Positions 43,701-53,999 of a stretch of 64,000 bases of DNA are shown here, piece by piece. Under the pieces are notes generated by a model that was not told the origin of the DNA, ran no database searches, and worked only from the letters and a program-made list of their open reading frames with translations. Position 1 is the stretch's first letter. Every line of letters starts with the position of its first letter. The position numbers were made by a program, and so were the translations under genes. Origin of the DNA: Patiria pectinifera (Eukaryota > Echinodermata > Asteroidea > Valvatida > Asterinidae); the NCBI GenBank assembly GCA_029964075.1, contig CM057140.1, positions 12,542,643 to 12,606,642 on the forward strand, given 5' to 3'.

Positions 43701-46700
43701 TGTATCACTCTATGGTATAGGCTTTCACGAATTAACCCTTTGCCAAACGTAATGTAGTTTGGCGTTGAACCGTTGACGATGTGACGTCAGATGTTCAATA
43801 AATTTCTAGGTGGACCTAATATACGCCATATTGTATTCGTCCCTTTCCCTTTCTTTTCAGTAACATATTGCTTCATAAAAGGCTTTGATACTGTGTCATT
43901 TTTATTCATAGGCCTATTTATGGAGGAACATATTAATTTTGAGAATTATGCAAAAGATTCTGTTAGAAGATGTTTTTTTTTTAGACGAAACTCGGTGTGT
44001 ATTCGAAAGTAATAGTGGTTTTGCAAAGATTGTTAAATGTTACTGTGGATAACATTCGTCTATATTTTTATTTACTGAAGAGTTTATTTCCCAAATGCGA
44101 TATATCAATTTGAAAAAGTGAACGATTTATATTAAAGAAATATAACAGTGTAGAAGTTGTTTCTATATAAACTTCATTTTTCACTTTTTTTTTATTTCTT
44201 AAATTGTATGAAACCTGTCGAGACTGACTTTGGGCAGCCGGGTGACGGTGAAACTCTAAACTGTAACAAAATGGCTTTTATCGCGTTTTTGGAAATAAAC
44301 TCTTCACTTGGGACTAAATAATGCTAAATTCAAGAAAAATCTTACCTGATTCCATTCCGTAGGAAGCGATCTCCGTCGACAGCTGTTGCGAGTGACTGTG
44401 CGAGTATCCCGCCGGCCACCCTTCACCAGCTCCCTTGGTAAAGTCGCACTGGCCCGGCATCGTAGGTAGCCTACCAGGCCGGACCGAGGGCTGGATGAGA
44501 AGGGACGAGTACCGGGGATTGAAGGCGCTTCCCCCCGTAGACATCCCGGGGTAGCTCAGGTCGTGGATCCCGGACCGGTGGTGGGTGTAGGAGCTCTGGG
44601 AGGACACGAAGGGGTAGTGCCAGGGGTCGGGCTGGTGGTGGACCGACCGGTGGTGGAGGGATGAGGGGTAGGGGTCCGTGAAGAGGGGCTCGTGGTGGGC
44701 AGAGTTTGAGGTAGACCCCTGGGTGGTGCTGCTGCTGGTACTGCTGGGGGTGCTGTGGTGGGCGTGGTGGTGGGGGTACCTGATGTGGTTGTAGTAGTTA
44801 CTGTTCCAGAAGGAGGCGGGGAGGTCTCGTTGACACATCGGGGGTACTACCGATTCTGTGGTAGAGAAGAATGTACATTGTATCACAGCTATAATTATTT
44901 TCTTAGCAACCCCAAAGTGTGTATCATTTTGGTGATTTATTTACTTGATCTCAAATCACTTAATATCCCCCTCTGCACCAAGCGCTACAATCTCCCATGA
45001 TCAGCCTGATGCTGCATCCAAAATCGTTTTTCGTCGCCCCATCATATTTCTCAAAGGGACGATAATTAAATATTCATATACAGGGTCCTCTAAACAAGAA
45101 AAAACTCGCGTCCACCGTCGTCATAATGACGTCTATATAGAGTCCAACTTGGACACACAACAACATGTCTAATTTTTATTTTCAGACAGAATATATTGAA
45201 TGCCTCAGAGGAAGAACAGGGAACTTCACTAAAATTGTTTGTACATTATGGAAGAATGTCCCAAGGAGTTGGTAGTTTTCCTATGCATGGTTGTTGGATG
45301 CCCAAGAATAAAACTATTTTGAAACTGTATAAGTGAAGGGTCCCGAACTTGGCTAAAATAGGTGGAACGTTATACATTCCAAAGTATTCAATTTAATAGC
45401 TACTATATGTCTTTATTTATAGGACGGGTTATAGGAAATGCCGAAGGGAAAATGAAGATTGACACAAAAATCGTTGCGTTTCAAGCTCTAGATGTTCTCA
45501 GTTATGAGGCTCTGTATGACACGTTGTCATAACCAAATAAACCTGGTCATACGCGACCCATATGTCGAAGTCTTGGCGTGCGTTCGCTGTCAACACGCTG
45601 GGCTAAAAGCCTTCCCGTAACTCGCTCATAAACAACAATCACAAGGGATTAAAAACAATCACTAAATGCGTTTTCGCAGATTTTTTTTTCAGTCCAAATA
45701 GAGTTGGACTTCAGCATAACGGTGTAGGTTTCTATATGAAAGAAACTGACACATGAACCAGTTTAATAAGTTCAGGTTAATGGTCAATTTAGGCCTACTG
45801 CTCCTGGTACTCATTCTGACAAATTTCAAGACATTTGTAATTTTTTTTAAAAATGTTAAAGTCAATTGGCTAATTGTCTTGCCTTTTGATTGGAGTGACT
45901 ACAATCATTAGTTTACTTTGTCATCACTGTCAAAACTGATACAGTATAGCAATTGATATTTTTGCAGAGCTACACAAGGTGATAAGGACCTCCACAAAAT
46001 TATGGGAGAATTTATCCCCGGAAACATGTCTGTTTCAGTAAGGGGATAAAAGTGTATACTCTGAAAAATTGCCTGGGTTAATTTTACCCAAGCAAGGGTA
46101 AAAACTGCAGCTACCCAAAATTGGGTTGTGCTTACCCAATTGTTTGGGTTAGAATTTCTGTTAAATTCACCAAAACCTTGTGGTTATACCAGACTAAATC
46201 AAATTTAGTCTATAGTATGACACAGGTTTTGGTTGAATTTAACAGAAATTCTAACCCACACAATTGGGTAAAGCACAACCCAATTTTGGGTAGTTGCAGT
46301 TTTCACCCTTGCTTGATGGGTAAAATTAACCCAGGCAATTTGTCAGTGTAATGAAGTAGTTAAAGAGATTTAATACCGATTATAGGACCTGGTAGCCGAT
46401 AATAGACCGGTCCAAGTATTCAACGAGTGGATCAAAAGGTTTTTAACAACGTGAGGTACCTTTCATCAATCGGAACGCTCCAAAACAATGCGAAGTATTT
46501 CTGTTTAGCAGACTATTTATACTAATTCGATGTCTACTTTTTTCACAAAGGTTTAAATCATCGAAGGTTAAACGATCGATGCGCCTGACAGAATTATATT
46601 GTTCATGCTTCACAACTGGTTTAAGCAATGTGCTGCAATCTGTTATTCCTAAAGTGTTTGGTACATGACAAATCATTTACCAATACGATTCTTCGATTCA

Positions 46701-49700
46701 GCAAATCAAGTTTTAATCCCCTTTAAATGTCACGCACTCAACAGCATTCCGACGATGGATTTACACGGGGGAGAATTACCCATCCCCCTTCACACTAACA
46801 GCTTTTCAAGACCTGTAAATCTGCGACAGTAATAACTATTATTCTTTAATTGACGCCCCGTTATTTCCATCAGTGTCGCGGAGAAATTCTGGAGCATGTT
46901 TATTTTCATAGAGTTGTGAACATTTTCGTCAATGTAAACTACGTGCGCGCTGCCGGGGCTCACGGTCACTATAAAAATTTAACTGCGTGCCGCCTGTCAT
47001 ACGCGCGCTCTGCTATTACGAACACTCATCGCTTGCGAGCATGTGGAAACTAAATGGCGAAGTTATTCCAATTCCAGCTTCTATCTTTGGGAAACGGAAG
47101 GGTTTTAGACTTCTCACGAGGTGATAATTTCACTTCAATGAACCAAAACAATAGACCATCATCAAATTCTTGATCATCTTGATTTCCCCCATTCAAATCA
47201 ACGTGACCAAAGCGAGGCTGGATGGAAAAATAGTCTGGTTCCATTTTGCACAAAAAATATTATCAATCCGTACTGTTATTGGATAAAAGGAACATTACTG
47301 AAATGGTGGCAACATGATTAAGGTCTAAAGTATGTTTTGACACAATTTTTTTTTTTATTATTAACTCCGGCAAAATATGTCATTCTTTTAAATGAATATA
47401 ATAAGGAATATTTCTGAATGACTAGAATTTATCTATGAAAGAAAATTGTAAGAACCAGACGAAACTGGAGACTCGTTACGTTGAGGATCGATTTACTTTA
47501 GATTGGCCACTAAGTAATGGCGTACATCTAGAGATTTTCAAACATCGGTACGGTTTCAAGATGAGGCTTCAGGCACAATGTTCATGATTTTACGGTTGTG
47601 GCGTGCGACACTAGCAGTGTATCGGGTCTATTTTTATTCAATTGAACATTAAATACTGAAAATAAACTAAACGTTAAAAGAGTGTGCTCGTTTGGTTGGA
47701 GCATGCAATAAAACGCTTAAAATATTCCGGAGCTAGAGACGGAGCCGAAGCTTTAGACGAACCCGAAGTTTAAAATCACCCGCATAATGTCCGAACCATC
47801 CTCTTTAAAATGTCAGTTATTTAACCCCAACTTCAAGGTTTGACCTCCGCTCTTAATTAAAGATAAAAACCTTGATTAATAAGGTTTCAAGCAGGCCAAA
47901 CTCTGATTTTATCTTAAAAGATAATTTGTTATAGTGAGGCTTGCGCGGGTTGTCTTTCGACTCGAGCTTTACGCAGTAGCCGCATCTACGGTGCCTCGTT
48001 CCGCAGACATTCCATCACCTGTTCTCGGTCTTTATCTAGCGATGAACTTGGCATTAACTGCGGCTGTGGTCGTGTGCCAGCTGTCAAGGAGGTCTTGGGG
48101 CCTAGAGCGGTCAAGCCGGGGCGAGTCAGGAGCTCGCGCTCCGGAATTAGCAGCTACACGGGTACGGTGAAGCGAGGATCTGTCAAGTCGGCCCCTGATG
48201 CAATGACAGGGGCTACCAAGGGATTGACTGGACATTCACCTTGATAAAGTTTTTAAGCATCTTGAATCCTCCACACTGAAAATAGATCGGTAGATTTCGG
48301 GGGACTTTGTAGGATTGAGGACGGTAGAAATAGAACCCATTTACTCTACATGGGAGTTGATACCCCTTGGAAGTTTAGGTTTCAGATGTAGGACTGGTTT
48401 ATTAATTTTTTTCCAAAAGGAATGTGTTGTTTGATTTTAATATAGGATCCAGAAAGGTTCCAAGCAAACATAGTTTATTAAAGGGTTATGGAAGAAATCT
48501 TGGACTATTTATAACAAGGACAAAATTTCGAGGAGGGAAGAGGCCTCGCCTCGAGATGATAGGGGAGGGGGAAATCCCCTTTCCAGATTAGGTCTACACA
48601 TGGCTACCGCTTAAAACTGACACGCCCCTTATAATACTCATTGATATCAACAAAGCAAGAATCTAATGTTCACAGTATGCCTATTGTATTGACTTTCATA
48701 ATCTACGTAATCGTATATTATAGACTTCTCCCAGATGGCATATAAGGAAACCACATTCGTTAGTTATTCCTAATCTACCTCAGTCCCACCCTCTCCGAAA
48801 ACCACGCCCACAGCATGCAATCCCTGTGCTACATGCAATAATTATTATGCGATATACATACCTACGAAATCCGCGTGCTTTTGAGACCTGAATATATTGT
48901 ACTCGTACGTTTATATCGAGTTTGGTTAACGTTTATGCAATTTGAAAATCGTAATTTTTCTGTCTTTACAGCTTTGCCCTAGCTGTCCTCTTTTTGTTGA
49001 CCTTCCTCTGAGGTCAACTCCATAAAATATATCACAAGGAGAGAAAACATATTGTCTTACACCAAATTAAAACCGCACGCGCATTCCACAATATATTTTT
49101 TTCACGACGGCTTTCCTTTCTACAGCTAATAGAGTCATTCCAAGCAATAATAATCAAAGCGAAAGCATCAGCACAAAGACAGACAGGCATGTCAAGATTT
49201 TTTTCTTTGGCTTGGAGTTTCTTCACAGAGACAGCACCATATGTTTCATATTTAGCCGCATTCCTGCCTCTTCTGGGGGTTGAACCGTCTTGACATCGGT
49301 TGACAAGTCAAATTCAATATTTCCCAAATTGATTGAAGGTACGAAACCAGGTCAGATAGACTGAGGGGGAAACGGCAGCAGTTTTCAGTTGACCAGGAGA
49401 AACGTTAAAGGAGACGGGAGGAACTGTTATACCTGCTCCGCCAAGCTGGTCAAAAACATCACCGTCTTTTTAAATGGGCAGTGATCCCTCCAAAAATTGG
49501 TCAGTACTTGACGGGGAAAGACCGCTGCATCCTGACGCCACTTTTTTCTTCATCATTATCTCAATGAAGGGTCACTGCAAACATGTTGAAAAGACATGTA
49601 TCTTGGACTGAGAAACGTTTCCAATTTTGTTAGGAAATACTTCTCAACTCTCCATAGATTTTGTACACAACCAAAGAAGTGGCGTCTGGATACTATACAT

Positions 49701-52700
49701 TCTTTTAATTCCCTTGACGGATATAATTTAACGACGTTGCCGTCTATATTATTGGTTTTTTTTACAGGTATGCTCATAATTTTATTTATCATCATAAACT
49801 GGTGTTTTCGAATATGATTTCTAATTTTCTGGTGGCTGAATTCCATGTGTTACTTCCTTAAAGCCGTTAAGACGCAAGAAAAGAATAGCCATCCAACATA
49901 CTTGTCTTTAGTTACTGGGGATTTCTGACAAGTTTGAAAAGCAGATATGCTATTATGCTGACCTACATCACATGCCTATAGTCTGAACAATCTCAAGAAT
50001 TTCACACGTGGAATGAACAACAAATGTAAACAGAAGGTATTTTCGTGGCCATGACAATGTGGAGAAAAATGGTCATAAACTTTTCCTTGCAGTAATTTTA
50101 TTTTAACTTTTCGTGTGGATTCAGTAATGGGAGTGTGCGTGGGTGGGATTTTAACCCTGACCTCAGAGCTGGAAGACGAGGAAATCTAGGCAATATACCA
50201 ACTTCCAATTTCATGCAGGCATGAAATTCATTACAGTAATCTCTTGGAATTGCGAAGGGTATACGTATAGCACTTACCCCCATTCTTGCCGTTCCACGTG
50301 CTTCCTTCACCCTGTTTATCCTGACCGTCCCCTGTGCTCACCCCCACCCGTCCGTCTGAGGGGAAGCTACTCGGCTGACTCAGCGCCCGGCTGAAATGTT
50401 CGTCGACCACTTTGTTCAGTTCGCCGGCGTAGTACGTGAAGAGCACGCAGCGCGAGTTGACGTACTCCGCCTCGACCGTGGGCTCGCCCTCGTCCACGGT
50501 AGGCTTGTCCTCCTTCTTCACGCTGGACTGGTGGGGGTTCGCGGAGCTGTTCCCCGTGGTTGGCGAGCTGTGGTGATGGTGGTGGTGATGATGGTGGGGG
50601 TGATGGTAGGGTGAGGTGGATGTGGCTGGGGCTACCGATTGAGTGTGAGGGGTATAGCTCGTCTCATGGTCTGGGGGCTCTTGCATCTTATAGTGGCCAA
50701 ACTTCTGTGATATCAAAAATCACAAACGAAATCAAATAATGGAATATCCAAGCAACCAGGGGAAATGAACACAGGCTAATTAACCCTTACCTCCCTTGAG
50801 GCTTGAGCTACAAATTTACTAGAAGAATTTGCAGTATGCAGTACTCGAGCCTATAGTAATAGAGTCCAATATTGTAGTATTATGTAGCATGTGGCACTTC
50901 ACCTCAAAATACCAAGTATACTTTTGTAGCATTTGTTACTTCATCCCAAATAGATTCCGTGGAGGTTTAGTAGTTGAGGGTTAAATTCTGTTTTGCGTGA
51001 GACACTTACATCATGGCTATTCCGGTCATTGTGGGAATCTTCAAGACATATTAACGTGCCGACCCCTCCGCCGTCCCAGACAGCACATGCGTTAGGCATT
51101 ACCGACAACGGGTATGCCACTGCTAAATCTTCAACACGTGGAATGTCCATATGATGACATTAAAGTGTATACAGCTTCGGGGCCAAACAAGATAACTCTG
51201 CGACTGAAACGTAAAGTCATGTACACATATGTACCTGGAGATATTTTCATCTTAAGAGTTAGATGTTGTCATGTCATGTCCAGACCAAGAATGCTTCAAC
51301 ACCTGTTCGACAGGGAGAGGAATCTAATGTCATGAATTCCAAAGATTTGTTATCGCCTTTCATATGCAAATGAGTTGGGGCCCCAGACTAGCGTCTTTGA
51401 GTTTGATGCAGGACACACTTCACTAAACGAAATGTATCAGAGGTTGAACGAACTGGTTGAACAAATAAGCATCTGTTGACTTCATTACGAAATGATTACA
51501 TTTTTCCCCATGTTCGAGAAAACATGTTTTCATAACATTGCCAGATAGTGACCCTATAAATGGGAAAACATCAATCACTCCATTTTTCCAACATTCAGGC
51601 TTCGTAATTTTTTCATGTAGTAAATTTGTAATTTACTGTTTAAATACTTTAATAGCTGAAATTTGATTAAAATGGCTTTAATGCCAGTGGTCCGTATCTT
51701 CATTGAAGTAAAATTTCGACCAAAGGAATTATCACTGTTCTTTAAAACAAAAATAATAATAAAAGGGGGTAAGAACATATAGTTTGGAAAAAAAATAGGC
51801 AAAATTGTCAAAATTCCAAGAGGTTTAAGCCCTATTAAAACTTGGTTTGCCAAAATTGTAGAATATGTGACAATGAGAATGAAACGAAACTCCACAAATG
51901 TCAGACATGTTAGAATTCGGTTATCCCAGCTATTTTGTCACACTTTCAAATGATGTAGCAATGACTAACGCTCACTCACTTCAAATATTCAAAGTTTGAA
52001 AAGAATTCAGAGTATTAGTTACTGAAATAATCGGGTTTCTGTACGTCTAGAGCTCGAAATTTCCGATGTTCTCTGTATAAAGTGATTTTCTACGTGCAAC
52101 CTTGGTACTATGCTTTCTGAAAAGTAATACCAACACGATAGATATCCAAATGAAGTTACCTTCTTCAAAATTGAACTTATCAAATGTAAGGCCACTTTAC
52201 CAAAACAAAAGGATTTATAATGCATTTTGAAGAAATTAAATGGTGTCTTAAAATTTGATATAATTAATTTTGGGTTAACGTTGATTTATTTTCAGGGCCT
52301 CATGAACGGTCCTATTACTAGTATTACGTTCGGCGGGTCCTCATGTTTACGTTGATCGTCCAAGGTCAACTGTGATAAATTATCTGGTATTAAATAGAGG
52401 AAGTTTTTAATTTACCTTTCGTGGGACAAAACTTCAAATCTCCTAAAACTAATTGACTTAATAATAGCACTATGGTCAGAGGGTGTATAAATTCCCCACA
52501 TTAATATGCCAAACAAAAAACTATGTACATTATTACATTTATCAATCAGCAAAGAAGCTCTATTCTCACGCCGCTTTTCATTATATATAACTTTAATGTT
52601 GACTAGTTATTATGCTGCAAAACATGAATGTGGGAAATTAGGAAGCGGTAACCTTTCCAAATTTGTAAGAAAATACATCGAAATTTTTGAGGATTCCCCA

Positions 52701-52979
52701 TTATTTGTACACAACTGAAATAGGCGTCTGACGACTATAGATTACATAATTCTCTATGCCCTGCGAAAACTGCAGTGTTAAATTTACACCATTGGTATCT
52801 ATATAGGACCATCTGGTGTTAAATTTTACTGGTGTTGTCCTATACAGATACCAAATGGTGTTAAATTAACACTACAGTTTTTTGCAGTGTGTAATTACCT
52901 GAGTGAAGTGACGCTGGTAGAATGGGTAGTGTTGATACGGCTGATAGGCGCTCTGATACATCACGTCCAAACAGCTCAT
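37627..52979 (-). CDS. VGLL2: vestigial-like TEAD cofactor (VGLL2 type), 4 exons
   Basis: Nuclear transcription cofactor that binds TEAD factors through its Tondu (TDU) motif; VGLL2 acts in skeletal-muscle and pharyngeal development in vertebrates. Exons: 52979-52899, 50704-50278, 44855-44346, and probably 37781-37627. All junctions are GT/AG and phases 0, 1, 1 close to 390 residues (human VGLL2 is about 317). Landmarks: N-terminus MSCLDVMYQ identical to human; KMQE; TDU core EYVNSRCVLFTYYAGELNKV with VVDEHFSRAL (about 104-140); PASFWNS; Tyr/His/Ser-rich regions, one with nine His in a row. The last exon is inferred from splice signals and phase; it ends SPLLS, like human ASLLS. VGLL3 shares part of these motifs, but the N-terminus and the GOPC linkage favour VGLL2. 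Confidence 0.93.
38140..39590. other. VGLL2 intron 3, AT-rich part
   Basis: I see no further exon or clear repeat in this stretch. Confidence 0.4.
39600..39940. promoter_or_regulatory. GC-rich island in VGLL2 intron 3, enhancer candidate
   Basis: The block GACCCTGCCGACTTGCCGCC to GGCATCGGCCGACGGAGCC is CpG-rich and repeat-free in a strongly AT-rich intron, with no good open frame. A MEF2-like AT-rich word (GGATAAAAATACC) lies at its left edge near 39605. That it is a regulatory element is inference from composition and position only. Confidence 0.3.
40178..40551. mobile_element. Tc1/mariner-pogo type MITE, 374 bp, flanked by TA, VGLL2 intron 3
   Basis: Inverted ends CAGTCGACTCTCGTTAA and TTAAGAGAGTCAACTG are each flanked by TA. 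CAGT-starting ends with TA targets fit pogo/Tigger-like elements. The interior is AT-rich with ACTAGT repeats and no transposase. Confidence 0.8.
40874..40968. mobile_element. tiny 95-bp hairpin MITE with 10-bp target duplication
   Basis: Ends CAACCTCGTCCCCAG and CTGGGGACGAGGTTG are perfect inverted repeats. The direct repeat GTGTCACCAG lies exactly on both sides (40864-40873 and 40969-40978), which marks the insertion. The intact duplication suggests a fairly young event. The superfamily is not fixed; 8-10 bp duplications fit hAT- or P-like elements. Confidence 0.85.
41560..41790. repeat. degenerate GGAGGATTGAGGATGAATGC tandem repeats
   Basis: TTTTGGAGGATTGAGGATGA and variants recur at least six times with a period of about 40 bases. 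Short patches of the same phrase occur at 16600-16705 and 48255-48325, so this minisatellite sequence is dispersed. Confidence 0.75.
41960..42400. promoter_or_regulatory. GC-rich island in VGLL2 intron 3, enhancer candidate
   Basis: About 440 bases with high CpG content (GGGCAGCGCGGGGGCGTTGC, AGTGGCGCGCTCGCGG), a CCAATTTTGGCA NF1-like word and paired GCTAGC motifs. It shows no repeat relatives in the window. A 195-codon minus-strand frame covers it but shows no domain and little codon bias. Confidence 0.3.
42509..42644. repeat. palindrome built from two tRNA-like T-arms
   Basis: AACAAAGAAATTGACTGGAG, CGGGATTTGAACC and TTGCAATTCG on the left are mirrored by CGAAGGTCGCAGGTTCAAAC, CCCGCTCC and TGTCATTGTCTTTGTT on the right (arms about 44 bases). 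Each arm carries a B box pointing outward. It looks like a foldback of a tRNA-derived SINE related to the one at 34284. Confidence 0.7.
44346..44855 (-). CDS. VGLL2: VGLL2 exon 3 (conserved PASFWNS region)
   Basis: The acceptor TTCTCTACCACAG is followed by ESVVPPMCQRDLPASFWNS, matching human PMSQRSFPASFWNS. It continues through His/Ser/Tyr-rich sequence and FNPRYSSLLIQPSVRPGRLP (human FDPRYGPLLM..SGRPARL). Donor GAATCAG|GTAAGA in phase 1 shows a further exon must follow. Confidence 0.94.
46057..46350. mobile_element. palindromic MITE, CACTGAAAAATTGCC family, copy 2 (VGLL2 intron 2)
   Basis: A nearly complete hairpin: TACTCTGAAAAATTGCC on the left, GGCAATTTGTCAGTGTA on the right, with mirrored CCCAATTGTTTGGGTTAGAA and TTCTAACCCACACAATTGGG inside. 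Copy 1 is in CTBS intron 1. This copy is better preserved. Confidence 0.85.
47930..48240. promoter_or_regulatory. GC-rich island in VGLL2 intron 2, enhancer candidate
   Basis: A CpG-rich stretch (GCGCGGGTTG to CTCGCGCTCCGGAATTAGCA) in AT-rich intron with no repeat relatives. Open frames of 67-78 codons on both strands have no motif. The call rests on composition only. Confidence 0.28.
49527..49693. mobile_element. MITE, CCTGACGCCACTT family, copy 2 (VGLL2 intron 2)
   Basis: Inverted ends ATCCTGACGCCACTTTTTT and GAAGTGGCGTCTGGAT define the family terminal repeat best. The interior matches the copy at 28180 (ACTGAGAAA, AAATACTT, CTCTCCATAGA, TTTGTACACAA). Confidence 0.75.
50278..50704 (-). CDS. 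VGLL2: VGLL2 exon 2 (Tondu / TEAD-binding motif)
   Basis: After ATATCACAG it begins KFGHYKMQE (human KLAYYSKMQE), passes a His9 run and acidic KKEDKPTVDEGE, then the TDU motif and ALSQPSSF. It ends in phase 1 at GGGG|GTAAGT. The exon is much more GC-rich than the introns. Confidence 0.96.
52565..52738. mobile_element. MITE, CCTGACGCCACTT family, diverged copy 3 (VGLL2 intron 1)
   Basis: Degenerate ends TCACGCCGCTTTTC and TAGGCGTCTGACGA, with AAATTTGTAAGAAAATAC and TTTGTACACAACTGAAA shared with the other copies. Much older than copies 1 and 2. Confidence 0.55.
52760..52889. mobile_element. 130-bp palindromic MITE beside the VGLL2 exon 1 donor
   Basis: The left arm CTGCGAAAACTGCAGTGTTA and the right arm TTAACACTACAGTTTTTTGC are inverted, with mirrored GGTATCTATATAGGAC / GTCCTATACAGATACC inside. 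Almost the whole element folds into one hairpin. Its edge lies 9 bases from the donor of VGLL2 exon 1. Confidence 0.82.
52899..52979 (-). CDS. VGLL2: VGLL2 exon 1
   Basis: 27 residues, MSCLDVMYQSAYQPYQHYPF YQRHFTQ, ending in phase 0 at CAG|GTAATT. An in-frame Met lies further upstream, but the MSCLDVMYQ match to vertebrates fixes the start. A palindromic MITE begins about 9 bases inside the following intron. Confidence 0.9.
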
Positions 52980-53190
52980 CCTGTCTTCCCTCAAATAATA
53001 CTCCAAGAAAAATATATCAATACCAAGTATCCTTGATACGACTTGCCGGTAATCACCTGATGTAATCACCGACTTCTCCAAGAAGCCTTGCGATAGCGGA
53101 TTCCACCCAAGGAACCTTCCACAGTATGGGTTGAGCTGGGATGAACTCGGTCAAGATAGCATTTGCCCTTTCCCGGAGAGGAAGTGCACG

Positions 53191-53222
53191 TGTGTTGTAA
53201 CAATTGGTGTTGTAACAATTGG
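53191..53222. repeat. direct repeat GTGTTGTAACAATTG
   Basis: Two adjacent copies of about 16 bases in the 5' flank of VGLL2. Confidence 0.7.
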
Positions 53223-53759
53223 TCACCTGAGTGTTTACCAAGACAGAGATACCTCGAAATTTTCAGCTGTAGTGTTAAAGATGAATGCTTTGTCTTGGTA
53301 TAAAGAACGGCGATCCAACGCAAAAATGTCCCGTACGTAGCTTCTAATCGTAGAATCTTTGTTTGGAAACAAGTGCAAGTATTTGACCCGGTTCGATACA
53401 AATGCGCAACTGGACCGCAGTACTCCACGGGTGGAAATAAATACTTGATCTCCGGTTGGTTTAATTCCTTTGTAGCGGGTTTTCAAAGTCACGGTTTCAT
53501 CAGATCGTGGAGTACATTACGTGCATTCTCAACTCATCTGGGACCGGAACAACATGCAGCTAGATAGTCCAAAGCAGAAGGATATGGCTTTGATGTTGTC
53601 TCCGCAATCAGCTATTCCAGCCCTCCACTCCACAGACAAAACAAACCCAGCAAACACGCTGCCCCGGATGTCATGTACCGACTGATACCGATACCGTCGC
53701 TTCACTTTACACCAAATGAAAAAGAAAAGTTTGCAGTGCATATGCGCGCTGGAGGCAGT

Positions 53760-53850
53760 GTAAGACACAACGAAACCACGCCCACTACTGCTCGTGATTG
53801 GTCACTGGCTCACGCCGACTTCCTTTACTTGTCCAATCAGCAAAAATGTG
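53760..53850 (-). promoter_or_regulatory. VGLL2: candidate VGLL2 promoter boxes
   Basis: Within 80 bases there are two CCAAT-type boxes in opposite orientation (GATTGGTCA near 53797, CCAATCAG near 53833), a CACGCCC GC-box-like word near 53776 and a second CACGCC. They lie 0.8 kb upstream of the VGLL2 start codon. Clustered CCAAT and GC boxes fit a promoter, but the transcription start is not visible. Confidence 0.35.
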
Positions 53851-53999
53851 TCTGTGGAGTTGGATCTCTTTATTTTGCCGTGCGAATCAGCGCCCGTCTT
53901 TCATCCGCGGGGAGACAAACTGATAAAGTGACACGGGGTCAACTGACTAGGAAATCCGTCATAACATAGTTCTCATTTTGTCGACAAATGTTAAAGGGC

